Positions 45,032 to 52,664 of a stretch of 52,713 nt of DNA are shown here, piece after piece. The position numbers were made by a program, and so were the translations under genes. Source of the stretch: Bacteroidota bacterium. GTDB lineage: Bacteria > Bacteroidota > Bacteroidia > Bacteroidales > FEN-979. The notes under the pieces are model-generated. The model was given only the letters and a program-made list of their open reading frames with translations, was not told the origin of the DNA and made no database searches. The number at the start of each line of letters is the position of its first letter. Within the stretch, counting starts at the first letter, position 1. The stretch spans positions 1-52,713 of the forward strand of contig JAPLDH010000062.1 in the NCBI GenBank assembly GCA_026391355.1, given 5' to 3'.

Positions 45032-46108
45032 ATGAAAATCATCGATAAATACATCATTAAAAAATTTCTCGGGACCTTCTTTTTCTCGATCATCCTGTTG
45101 ATCTTTATCGTGATCATTTTTGATATTTCCGAACACATTGATGATTTTCTGAAACACGATGCACCATTAAAAGCCATCATATTCAGCTATTACCTCAACT
45201 TTATTCCTCATTTCGTCAACCTTTTCAGCTATCTGTTTGTTTTCATTGCCGTTATATTCTTCACTTCAAGGATGGCTTCCGATTCGGAGATCATCGCGAT
45301 CCTGAGCAGCGGGATCAGTTTCCGGAGAATGTTGTTTCCATATATGATCTCAGCGGTTATCCTGGGATTGATGTCATTCTTCCTCGGGAATTTTCTCATT
45401 CCATATACCAACCGGGCGAAACTCGCCTTCGAACGGCAATACATCAAGGATCAAAGATTCTTTTCCGAGATGAATATCCATAAGCAGGTAAGCCCCGGAA
45501 TGTATATCTATTTTGAGAATTTCAATATGAAAAACAAGACAGGATGGAAATTCTCCCTTGAGAAATTCGATGACCTCGAATTGAAATACAAACTAATTGC
45601 CGATCACGCTGACTGGGACAGCATACATTCCAAATGGGTATTGACCAACTATTTCATCCACAAATTTTCAGGAAATAAGGAAAACCTGAGGAAGGGTGCA
45701 AAGCTGGATACGGTTATCCCTTTGAAACCATCGGATCTGAATGAGGATATTGAAGAGGTTTCCATCATGAATTATTTTGTGCTTGAGGACCATATTCAGA
45801 AAAAGGAGATGCGGGGTGACCCTGATGTGATTAAATATAAGGTGAAGAAATATGAAAGGATCGCTTCGCCTTTTGCAACCCTGGTTCTGACGCTGATTGC
45901 CGTTTCTGTTTCATGCCGCAAGGTCAGGGGAGGCATTGGTTTCAGTCTTGGCTTCGGGCTTGCGCTCACTTTTCTTTATATTCTGTTCATGCAGATATTT
46001 ACTGTATTTGCCACTTTCGGAAATTTTCCTCCCCTGCTGGCAGTCTGGACACCGAATCTCCTGTTTACCGGTGTTGCATTGATCCTGGTTCGGACAGCCC
46101 CGAAATAG
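45032..46108 (+). CDS. LptF/LptG-type LPS export permease
   Basis: 358 residues from the ATG at 45032 (MKIIDKYIIKKFLGTFFFSI), the conserved family opening; an ATG six codons upstream is possible. Three N-terminal helices (IILLIFIVIIFDIS, NLFSYLFVFIAVIFFTSRMASDSEI, MLFPYMISAVILGLMSFFLGNFLIP) enclose the conserved ASDSEIIAILSSGISFRRML loop. A periplasmic jellyroll domain (about 115-255) and three C-terminal helices follow. With LptB and the LptA/OstA bridge it extracts LPS from the inner membrane. The last 44 bases overlap the convergent ispE gene. Bacteroidota often carry it next to tgt, as here. Confidence 0.92.
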   Translation: MKIIDKYIIKKFLGTFFFSIILLIFIVIIFDISEHIDDFLKHDAPLKAIIFSYYLNFIPHFVNLFSYLFVFIAVIFFTSRMASDSEIIAILSSGISFRRMLFPYMISAVILGLMSFFLGNFLIPYTNRAKLAFERQYIKDQRFFSEMNIHKQVSPGMYIYFENFNMKNKTGWKFSLEKFDDLELKYKLIADHADWDSIHSKWVLTNYFIHKFSGNKENLRKGAKLDTVIPLKPSDLNEDIEEVSIMNYFVLEDHIQKKEMRGDPDVIKYKVKKYERIASPFATLVLTLIAVSVSCRKVRGGIGFSLGFGLALTFLYILFMQIFTVFATFGNFPPLLAVWTPNLLFTGVALILVRTAPK

Positions 46109-46922
46109 CCCACACAAAACAATCCTCAAATCCTTTAATTACTTTTTCTTTTTTTTCGAAGATCCCGTAAACCCCTGCCCCACTTCCGGTCATGGAAGCA
46201 TAAATTGCACCCTGTTGATACAGTTGCTCTTTGATCTGCCGGATCTCCGGATGATTCGAAAAAACAGGCTGTTCAAAATCATTGGTAAGAAAGGTTTTCC
46301 ATTCTTTCAAAGGTTGATTCCTTATTCGTCTCAGGTCGATTTGTTGATTACCGGCAATGACGGGAAGCCGGTCGATCATAGAATATGCATCTGCGGTGTT
46401 CACATGGATCTCAGGGATCACAATTACGATCCGGAAAGGTGAAAGATCAATATTCAATGGTTCAAATTGATCTCCTTTCCCTGTAGCAAATGCCGGCTGG
46501 TTTTTAATGAAGAAGGCACAATCGCTGCCCAACTGCCGGGCATAGTCTGCCAATTCTTCTTCGCTGAGCCCGGTATGGAAAAGGGAATTCAGCATTTTCA
46601 GGGTAAAAGCACCATCTGAAGAGCCTCCTCCAAGACCTGCTCCCATAGGAATGATCTTATGCAGATGAATTTTGACCTGGGCAAGATGAAATTGATCTGC
46701 CAAAAGATTGTACGCTTTAACACAAAGATTATTTCCGCTGCTTCCCGCGATCCGCAATCCACTGGAGGTGAACTCAAATTTTCCGTCAGCGGCTTTAATG
46801 ATCTCCAGAATATCGCACAATCCGACGGGATAAAACACCGTTTCGATATTATGAAACCCATCGGCCCGCTTTCCGGTAACCCGGAGGCCTAGGTTTATTT
46901 TGGCATTGGGGAAATCGATCAT
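46065..46922 (-). CDS. ispE: 4-diphosphocytidyl-2-C-methyl-D-erythritol kinase
   Basis: 285 residues. IspE phosphorylates CDP-methylerythritol in the MEP route to isoprenoids. It has the family opening (FPNAKINLGLRVTGKRADGFHNIETVFYPV), with the catalytic lysine in AKINLGL. It also has the GHMP ATP-binding loop PMGAGLGGGSSDGA, the LGSDCAFFIKNQPAFATGKGD block with the catalytic aspartate, and a C-terminal MTGSGAGVYGIF. Length is normal for the family. The 3' end overlaps the lptF/G gene by 44 bases in convergent orientation, which is uncommon in this gene-sparse genome. Confidence 0.96.
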   Translation of the reverse strand: MIDFPNAKINLGLRVTGKRADGFHNIETVFYPVGLCDILEIIKAADGKFEFTSSGLRIAGSSGNNLCVKAYNLLADQFHLAQVKIHLHKIIPMGAGLGGGSSDGAFTLKMLNSLFHTGLSEEELADYARQLGSDCAFFIKNQPAFATGKGDQFEPLNIDLSPFRIVIVIPEIHVNTADAYSMIDRLPVIAGNQQIDLRRIRNQPLKEWKTFLTNDFEQPVFSNHPEIRQIKEQLYQQGAIYASMTGSGAGVYGIFEKKEKVIKGFEDCFVWAISGLSEPGSMQHR

Positions 46923-47016
46923 GATTTTCTTTTACTTTCTTTTCTTAACCACAAAGGTCACAAAGTTTTGCACAAAGTTTACAGAGAAAATTCCTCTTTC
47001 ATCAACGAAGACATTT

Positions 47017-47041
47017 CCTTCCCCCGTTTTTCGGGGGAAGG
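47017..47041 (-). terminator. Hairpin downstream of the di-heme gene
   Basis: CCTTCCCCCG (47017-47026) and CGGGGGAAGG (47032-47041) form a perfect 10-bp stem with a five-T loop, 37 bases past the stop of the di-heme cytochrome gene. No strong U-run follows on the minus strand, so it may be a GC-rich repeat acting as a transcript end. Confidence 0.5.
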
Positions 47042-47077
47042 GTAGGGATAGGGGCTGGGAAGGTGCGAGGGGGTGAG

Positions 47078-48238
47078 TTATTCATCCGGCATCTTCGACG
47101 GTCTTGCAAATGCCGGGTTGGATACAAAAGCTGTATCCGTCAATGTCAGTAAAAAAGCCTTCAAATGTGCCTTCTTCAGTGGATTTAACATGACTCCTCC
47201 GGTACTGATATGATGCATCAACGGACTGATCGAAGGCGACCAGACCAGACCTGAACTGTAAAAATCAATCACCTCATCGATCGTTTTGAACCTTCCGTCA
47301 TGCATATAGGGGGCAGTAAAAACAAGGTTTCGTAATGTCGGTGCTTTGTAGGCGCCTATATCTGCCAGGTTCCCTGTTACAGAATACCGGTCAGCAATAT
47401 CTGTAAATACTGAATCCTTGCCATTGTTATAAAATAATCCGGTCGTAAAAAGCGGATTTCCATCTCCCCCATGGCAATGAAAGCAGTCACCGCCCTGTTC
47501 GGTCATAAACAGAACATATCCGTCCAGTTCATCGGGATCAAGCTGGACTGCGCCCTGCATGTACCTGTCGAATTTTGAACCGGAAGAAATCAGTGTCCGG
47601 ACAAACTGGGCAATGGCCCTGGTTATATTCTTCCCTGTAATTACATCATTCCCGAAGGCCTTTTTAAAAAGTTCGGGATATCCTTTTATCTGACGAAAAA
47701 GATTTTTTACACGGTTAGTATCACTCGCCATTTCCGAAGGAGATTCGATGGCCATCCTCACCACATCCTCGATATTCCTGCTACCGGGATCAGGATTTTC
47801 CGGATAAACTGCACCGTCCCACAAATATGCAGTATTATTCCATACAAGGTTGATCATCGGTAACATGAAATGAGCAGTTGGGATACCTGTCACACCAAAG
47901 GGATGCCCTCCCTGGTATTTCAGATTGTCAATACCACATACAAAGGAATGGGACTGGATATGACAGGTCGAACAGCTCATTAGTGAATCCGCATTGGTTC
48001 GGCCGGATAATCTTCCGTCGTAAAACAAGAACCTGCCCAATGCAATGCCTTCAACCGTCATCGGGTTATCGGCGGGGATGTTCAATTGTCCGGGAAACCG
48101 CAGTGGAATCTGAATTGTATAGGGCGTTGTATGAAACGATTCCACAGGGGCAGTGCTCTTCTTACAGGAATAGAATGCCATTCCAATGAACAAATAAACA
48201 CCAACGTAAAAAATACTCCTGACTCTCCTTTCAAACAT
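47078..48238 (-). CDS. MbnH/MauG-like di-heme cytochrome c peroxidase-family lipoprotein
   Basis: 386 residues. The signal ends in a lipobox (AFYSC, Cys25). Two haem-binding CxxCH motifs are present: CSTCH at 89-93 and CFHCH at 252-256. Other family blocks are GRFLFYDGRLSGR, AIAQFVRTLISSGSKFDRY, and APTLRNLVFTAPYMHDGRFKTIDEVIDFY. The fold matches the bacterial cytochrome c peroxidase/MauG superfamily. The upstream gene encodes an MbnP-like lipoprotein, and this pair (MbnP with MbnH) is known from methanobactin and other loci, where MbnH oxidises a tryptophan of MbnP to make a copper site. That specific function is inferred from the pairing; a general peroxidase role remains possible. Confidence 0.82.
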   Translation of the reverse strand: MFERRVRSIFYVGVYLFIGMAFYSCKKSTAPVESFHTTPYTIQIPLRFPGQLNIPADNPMTVEGIALGRFLFYDGRLSGRTNADSLMSCSTCHIQSHSFVCGIDNLKYQGGHPFGVTGIPTAHFMLPMINLVWNNTAYLWDGAVYPENPDPGSRNIEDVVRMAIESPSEMASDTNRVKNLFRQIKGYPELFKKAFGNDVITGKNITRAIAQFVRTLISSGSKFDRYMQGAVQLDPDELDGYVLFMTEQGGDCFHCHGGDGNPLFTTGLFYNNGKDSVFTDIADRYSVTGNLADIGAYKAPTLRNLVFTAPYMHDGRFKTIDEVIDFYSSGLVWSPSISPLMHHISTGGVMLNPLKKAHLKAFLLTLTDTAFVSNPAFARPSKMPDE

Positions 48239-48300
48239 TGTTCAACCTTCAAAATTTATTCGTCAGTATTCGATATTCTGTTCGCTTGATTCATCATTTA

Positions 48301-48454
48301 CCCCACATCTACCCCTCCCCATGAAACTGATGTCGAGGAAACAAAGATTATTTTGGGGAGGGGCTGTGCCATACCTGTTTCCTCAGCGCTACAAATATGT
48401 AACCCCTTTGGGGTTATCTCATTCGTAATTCGTAATTCTTAATTCTTAATTCTT
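48301..48454. repeat. Hairpin pair and 7-bp array between the mbnP-like and di-heme genes
   Basis: CCCCTCCCC (48312-48320) and GGGGAGGGG (48355-48363) form one stem. ACCCCTTTGGGGTT (about 48402-48415) forms a second. A 7-bp array ATTCGTA/ATTCTTA follows at 48421-48454 and contains the stop codon of the mbnP-like gene (48439-48441). Confidence 0.75.
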
Positions 48455-49281
48455 TTCCCTCCCCGTAGCACAGAGTGGGTGGCTGTTACAGAGAAGGCAT
48501 TCCTTCCGTTCAGGCAAGCTTTGTTCATGGCTTCCTGGTTTTGCATCATCCCGTTAGGGTAATCAGAAAAATTAAAGACATTCTCTGAATCGAACCACTT
48601 CCCGATGTCCATCTGAATCACAATATATGTAAATCCAGTATCCGGAAATTCAATTTTCAAAGGGAACCGGAGTGTAAAATAATTCTGGACATATCCTGTA
48701 ATCGAATCCGGAACCACAGAATCTCCCTTGTAAGTCTGCCCGATACCGATATGGAACATAAAAGGTAGAGGTTCCTGCATCGTATCTCCCTTCCATTTTA
48801 AATTCATCTTCATATAATGATAGCCACCTCCCAGGATCTCGGGCCAGAACATATCCCGTAAGGGTGGATCCGGGAAACGGTAGGAAATATTGTCAGCCGC
48901 ATCAAGGCCAAACACAAAGCTTATGGAATCAACGGTTCCGAAAAAGGTATCCAGGTAAAGATTCCAGAATGGGCTGAACCATGATCTGCCATCAACATAG
49001 TGAAGACCTTTATTGGTCTTTACATCCTGCCAGCTACCATTTACATGGTGGAATTTAACCCTTGAGATAAAATACTGAAGATCGGTGATCATGTAATGAG
49101 TCCCGTTTGCTGTGGTGTACATCAGGGAATCAAAATACAACGGATCCTTCGTTCCGAAAAGTAATTTTGTCTCGGCATTGTAAGGAGATACCACTATCGT
49201 ATGGTCTTTCCGGCAAGAATAGAAAAAAAAGAAAGCCACGATAGTCAGTGCGATTTTAAAATGAATAGAGAATATTTTCAT
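48439..49281 (-). CDS. MbnP-like lipoprotein (copper-binding family)
   Basis: 280 residues from the ATG at 49281 (an ATG twelve codons upstream exists), with lipobox FFFYSC (Cys23). The body follows the MbnP-like pattern: HYMITDLQYFISRVKFHHVNGSW, LHYVDGRSWFSPFW, VDSISFVFGLDAADN, PLRDMFWPEILGGGYHYMKMNLKW, PFMFHIGIG, FTYIVIQMDIGKWFD and a C-terminal GMMQNQEAMNKACLNGRNAF. Several tryptophans are available for the MbnH-catalysed oxidation known from this family. It precedes the di-heme gene by 200 bases in the same direction. Copper uptake or copper sensing at the outer membrane is the likely role, inferred from the family. Confidence 0.78.
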   Translation of the reverse strand: MKIFSIHFKIALTIVAFFFFYSCRKDHTIVVSPYNAETKLLFGTKDPLYFDSLMYTTANGTHYMITDLQYFISRVKFHHVNGSWQDVKTNKGLHYVDGRSWFSPFWNLYLDTFFGTVDSISFVFGLDAADNISYRFPDPPLRDMFWPEILGGGYHYMKMNLKWKGDTMQEPLPFMFHIGIGQTYKGDSVVPDSITGYVQNYFTLRFPLKIEFPDTGFTYIVIQMDIGKWFDSENVFNFSDYPNGMMQNQEAMNKACLNGRNAFSVTATHSVLRGGKRIKN

Positions 49282-49326
49282 ATCAAACAGGTATTTTATT
49301 AACAATTTTATTAACATAAAAAGGAT

Positions 49327-50003
49327 TCATAACTGCCAGTTGATCTCACTTTTACCCATCTGTATCAATAGAACGTTGGTTTTTGAGAAATGTTTGCAGC
49401 CAAAAAAACCCTTATTGGCAGATAAAGGTGAAGGATGGGCAGCCGTAAGGATGTGATGGCGGGAGGTATCGATGAGACTTCTTTTCGCGATGGCAAAATT
49501 TCCCCACAGGATGAATATCAGGTCATTGCGCAACGCTGAAAGCTTCATGATCACTGCATCGGTAAAGGTTTCCCATCCCCTGTTCTGATGAGACCCTGCC
49601 TGGTTTTCACGAACGGTGAGGGTGGCATTGAGCAACAAGACTCCCTGGTCTGCCCATTTTACAAGGTTACCATGAGAAGGTTGGGGAATCCCAAGGTCGG
49701 TTTCAATTTCCTTAAAAATATTGACCAGTGAAGGTGGTTTTGGAACTCCTTCAGGTACAGAAAAACAGAGTCCATGCGCCTGACCATACCCGTGATAAGG
49801 ATCCTGTCCGATAAAAACAACCTTGACCTTATCGAAAGGAGTATGGTTGAATGCATTGAATATCAATGAGCCAGGAGGAAAATCCGGTATTTTCCCCTTT
49901 CAGCGAGAAGAAACTGTTTGAGTTCAATAAAATAAGGTTTATTAAATTCATCTCCGAGTATTTCCTTCCAACTCTCTTCAATAACAGGGTTGATCCTCTC
50001 CAT
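49327..50003 (-). pseudogene. ung: Uracil-DNA glycosylase, frameshifted
   Basis: Ung removes uracil from DNA. The downstream frame holds the catalytic core: [11 protein letters not shown] with the catalytic Asp, [43 protein letters not shown], and [18 protein letters not shown] with the catalytic His. Upstream, a different frame starting at an ATG at 50003 encodes the missing N-terminus (SWKEILGDEFNKPYFIELKQ, KYRIF) and stops at 49863-49865. Adding one T to a four-T run (plus-strand A at 49879-49882) joins the parts as [20 protein letters not shown], exactly the family pattern. The repaired protein would have 225 residues, the normal length. It is either a recent inactivating deletion or an assembly error in a homopolymer. 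Confidence 0.88.
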
Positions 50004-50059
50004 TTTTTCAGTAAACTTTTCCGTGTTTATAACTTTTGTACAATAATTTCAGAAAATCC

Positions 50060-50101
50060 TTGTTCTTCATAATCAAATCAATTTACATTTGCATACCTTT
50101 G
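50060..50101 (+). promoter_or_regulatory. Tandem promoter boxes for the small lipoprotein
   Basis: TTG at 50060-50062 is followed after 21 bases by TACATTTG (50084-50091), and a second TACCTTTG box lies ten bases further (50094-50101). Either gives a leader of about 30-40 bases before the ATG at 50138. Confidence 0.55.
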
Positions 50102-50137
50102 CATTCAGTTTTAAATGACTTAAATATAATACCTCAT

Positions 50138-50263
50138 ATGAGAAAGATCCTGCTCGCACTTACAGTTTTTATCTTATTGGCAATTGTACTCGTCTCCTGC
50201 AAATCGAGTGAAAGGTGTGCTGCATATGGCGAGAGACAAAGATATCAAATAGAGCGACACTAA
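50138..50263 (+). CDS. 41-residue lipoprotein
   Basis: The ATG at 50138 opens a tiny protein with a hydrophobic signal and lipobox (FILLAIVLVSC, Cys21) and a mature part of only about 21 residues (CKSSERCAAYGERQRYQIER). The mature C..xERCAAYG pattern resembles short Bacteroidota lipoproteins of the C.....CPAYG type, whose function is unknown. Two -7 boxes with a spaced TTG lie just upstream, which supports a real gene. The frame is open further upstream, but those starts lie before the promoter. Confidence 0.65.
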   Translation: MRKILLALTVFILLAIVLVSCKSSERCAAYGERQRYQIERH

Positions 50264-50346
50264 TTGCACCTTTACCCTGAGTTTTCTTAATTAACTCTAA
50301 ATAATTAGGGAAGGCAATCTTCTCTTTTAATTATTCATATGTTTTG

Positions 50347-50354
50347 TACCTTTG
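50347..50354 (+). promoter_or_regulatory. -7 box for the 50379 gene
   Basis: TACCTTTG matches TAnnTTTG; transcription would start near 50361, 18 bases before the ATG at 50379. This rules out an in-frame TTG at 50352 as the start. The -33 position shows only TTTT. Confidence 0.45.
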
Positions 50355-50378
50355 TTATCCGAAAAAGGTCCTTTACAC

Positions 50379-51125
50379 ATGCCCAGGTTCTGTTACCCAC
50401 TGATCATTCTTCTTCTTATCGCTTCAGGGATTGTTTGCAAAGCCCAGGGTGAAAGTACATTGGATACGGTAAATGACAATGTATTATTTGAGCGTCAATG
50501 GAGTTTGGGCCTGCACGTAAATACCAATGGTTGGGGTCTTAAATTCAGAAGGGGAAAGAATCTCTCTTTTCTTACTCAACGACTTCTCGAAATCGAATTT
50601 TCTACATTCAAAACGACGAAAGAGATCAAATCGACCAATCTTCTTTACTCCGATTCCAAAAGTTATGTGTACGGAAAACTGAACTATCTCTATTTTTTAC
50701 GGGGAGGAATGGGGATCCGGCATATACTGAACAGGAAGCCATACTGGGGTGGAGTTGAGCTCTGTTATATCGCCTATGGAGGGGTGACTGTCGGTATCGC
50801 CAAACCTGTTTATCTTTATATTGTTACCGGTGATGTGGTTACGGAAGAGAGATATGATCCTGCTAAACACGGAATTGATAAAATATACGGCAGAGCACCT
50901 TTTCTGACAGGAATTCTCAATACAAAATTTTACCCAGGTATCTACGGTAAAGGCGGGCTGGAATTTGAATTCGGCACCCTCAATAAAAGGATCCAGTCAA
51001 TAGAAGTTGGGTTCAACCTCGATTACGAACCGGTTGCAATTCCATTGATGGCATACAATACTCCCCAGCATTTCTTCCTGACACTTTATGCAAGCTTCAG
51101 TCTTGGCAAGAGATACAATAAATAA
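50379..51125 (+). CDS. Outer-membrane beta-barrel-like protein, unknown
   Basis: 248 residues with a signal peptide (PLIILLLIASGIVCKAQ). The mature protein alternates hydrophobic and polar residues in barrel strands: WSLGLHVNTNGWGLKFRRG, KSYVYGKLNYLYFLRGGMGI, GGVELCYIAYGGVTVGIAKPVYLYIV, GIYGKGGLEFEFG and FFLTLYASFSLGKRYNK. A barrel of about eight strands fits the length. The GLKFRRG and GKLNYLYFLRGG pattern is familiar from uncharacterised Bacteroidota outer-membrane proteins, but I cannot name a function. A promoter box lies 25 bases before the ATG. It converges on birA. Confidence 0.68.
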   Translation: MPRFCYPLIILLLIASGIVCKAQGESTLDTVNDNVLFERQWSLGLHVNTNGWGLKFRRGKNLSFLTQRLLEIEFSTFKTTKEIKSTNLLYSDSKSYVYGKLNYLYFLRGGMGIRHILNRKPYWGGVELCYIAYGGVTVGIAKPVYLYIVTGDVVTEERYDPAKHGIDKIYGRAPFLTGILNTKFYPGIYGKGGLEFEFGTLNKRIQSIEVGFNLDYEPVAIPLMAYNTPQHFFLTLYASFSLGKRYNK

Positions 51126-51149
51126 TGAGGAATGAAGAAGTAGGAATAA

Positions 51150-51899
51150 TTAGAATATATATTCTATCTCTTTATAATCGAAGTTCAGGATTTTCCGTGA
51201 ATGTGTTTCAACCTTTAATTGACCGTATTCCGTTATTCCAATGATCCTCCCTTCGAATATATGATCACCGGAAGAATAATTCCTCCAGGTATCCAAACCA
51301 AGTAACTGCGCCGTATATTCCTTCTGTAACTGCCGGAATGTTCCATTCCCCAACTCCATATACCTTGCTTCAATTGCATCATAAACAATGTCAATTGCTA
51401 ATTTCAGATCTGTATCTCTTTTTATTACCTGTTTCAGTGAAACCGGGTTGGGAATCGTAATGGGAAATATAACCTGGTTGATGTTTAATCCGATACCCAC
51501 GATTGCAGTTTCGAAGACCTGTCCCGACAGCGTATTATTGATCAGTATTCCACCCATTTTTTGATTCAGGAAATAAATATCATTGGGCCATTTCAGACAT
51601 AAGCCATCTTCATTTATCATCGAATTGATAAAATCTACAATACCAAGCGATATCGCCTGATTTAAAAAAAATTGTTTCTCGACCGGTAAAAAAACCGGAT
51701 GCAATACCAGGCTGAATGTCAGATTCTTTCCGGGCTCGCTTTCCCACGTATTTGTACCAAGTCCCATCCCTGCAATCTGGCTTCCTGCCAGGATCAGTGT
51801 ACCCTCCGGAACGGGTTGACTGGCAAGCAGTTGTTTTGCATATCTGTTAGTCGAATCAACTGTATCCAGATAAATTATATTTTTTTTGAACCTGCTCAT
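51150..51899 (-). CDS. birA: Biotin-[acetyl-CoA-carboxylase] ligase
   Basis: 249 residues, the catalytic-only form without a DNA-binding N-terminus. BirA biotinylates carboxyl carrier proteins. Motifs are YLDTVDSTNRYAKQLL, TWESEPGKNLTFSLVL, LKWPNDIYFLNQKMGGILINNTL with the catalytic lysine region, and AIVGIGLNIN. The biotinyl-AMP loop is unusual: the canonical GRGRRG reads GMGLGTNTW here, with no arginines. Bacteroidota enzymes often vary in this loop, so the protein is probably functional. The C-terminal SH3-like region (FEGRIIGITEYGQLKVETHS) is present. It converges on the barrel protein gene and precedes a hairpin repeat and radC. Confidence 0.93.
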   Translation of the reverse strand: MSRFKKNIIYLDTVDSTNRYAKQLLASQPVPEGTLILAGSQIAGMGLGTNTWESEPGKNLTFSLVLHPVFLPVEKQFFLNQAISLGIVDFINSMINEDGLCLKWPNDIYFLNQKMGGILINNTLSGQVFETAIVGIGLNINQVIFPITIPNPVSLKQVIKRDTDLKLAIDIVYDAIEARYMELGNGTFRQLQKEYTAQLLGLDTWRNYSSGDHIFEGRIIGITEYGQLKVETHSRKILNFDYKEIEYIF

Positions 51900-51936
51900 T
51901 TATTCCTTCTGTTCTTACTTTTCTTCATCCAATTCA

Positions 51937-51975
51937 CCCCCTCTCTTTTAGGAGAGGGGGACGGGGGGTGAGGGA
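51937..51975. repeat. GC-rich hairpin related to the 26038-26092 repeat
   Basis: CCCCCTCTC (51937-51945) and GAGAGGGGG (51952-51960) form a stem, followed by ACGGGGGGTGAGGGAAAAAA. The right half closely resembles the 26068-26098 sequence (GGGGACGGGGGTTGAGGTG then A-rich), so they are copies of one element. Confidence 0.65.
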
Positions 51976-52035
51976 AAAAATTTCTTACTTCAAATGTATT
52001 ACCTTTTTGTTTTTCTCCGATTAATGAGAAAAAAA

Positions 52036-52590
52036 ATGGAACAATATTCGAACAGGTTAACGATCAGGAATTGGGCAGAGGAAGACAGGCCCAGGGAAAA
52101 ACTGGTACTTAAAGGGAAAAATGCATTGAGTGATGCGGAGTTACTGGCTATTTTACTGGGGTCCGGGAATAAGCATGAATCGGCGGTAGACCTGGCAAAG
52201 AAGATTCTTGCAGAAGCCGGGGATAACCTGATCGAGTTATCGAGGCTCGGAGTTCGCGAACTGGAAGCATTCAACGGGATCGGCAAGGCCAAGGCGATCC
52301 TGATCATTGCCGCTATGGAGATGGGGAAACGCAGGATCGAGGCGGAAGTGATCGTGAAGGAAAAGATCACAAACAGTAAGGATGCATTTGAGATCTTCAG
52401 AAGCCGCATTGGTGACCAGCCCTATGAGGAATTCTGGATCATACTTCTGAATAAGGCAAACAAGGTAATCAGGAAATGCAGCATCAGCGAAGGGGGTGTT
52501 TCCGGAACTGTGGTGGATCCGAAAAAGATTTATAAGATCGCACTTGATTACAGGGCATCCTCAATCATTCTCGGTCATTATGTAAAGTAA
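52036..52590 (+). pseudogene. radC: RadC truncated before its catalytic JAMM motif
   Basis: 184 codons from the ATG at 52036 (MEQYSNRLTIRNWAEEDRPREKL). It has the N-terminal UPF0758/RadC block, a helix-hairpin-helix (LEAFNGIGKAKAILIIAAMEMGKR), and the start of the JAB/MPN domain (EEFWIILLNKANKVIRKCSISEGGVSGTVVDP). At ASSIILGH, where family members continue NHPSGN with the zinc-binding histidines, the sequence switches to YVK and a stop. About 45 C-terminal residues, including the whole metal site, are absent. The break at 52578/52579 is followed by repeats of TTATGTAAAGTAA, so the gene appears interrupted by inserted or rearranged DNA. Confidence 0.85.
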
Positions 52591-52659
52591 ATGCTTATGT
52601 AAAGTAAATTAGTTAACACGCTCATAGTTAGAGGCTAAACATTAAATTACTTTACATAA
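52578..52659. repeat. TTATGTAAAGTAA direct and inverted repeats at the radC break
   Basis: TTATGTAAAGTAAAT occurs at 52578-52592 and 52595-52609, and its inverse AATTACTTTACATAA at 52645-52659. The 13-bp inverted core could be an element end, a recombination site or a terminator for the minus-strand gene beyond. Confidence 0.75.
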
Positions 52660-52664
52660 TATTT

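Noticed and set aside
49866-50072. Plus-strand open frame upstream of the small lipoprotein
   Set aside because: It lies antisense to the conserved N-terminus of ung and has no family or codon signal.
50036-50137. Longer N-terminus for the 41-residue lipoprotein
   Set aside because: It would start upstream of the two promoter boxes and place the lipoprotein signal in mid-protein.
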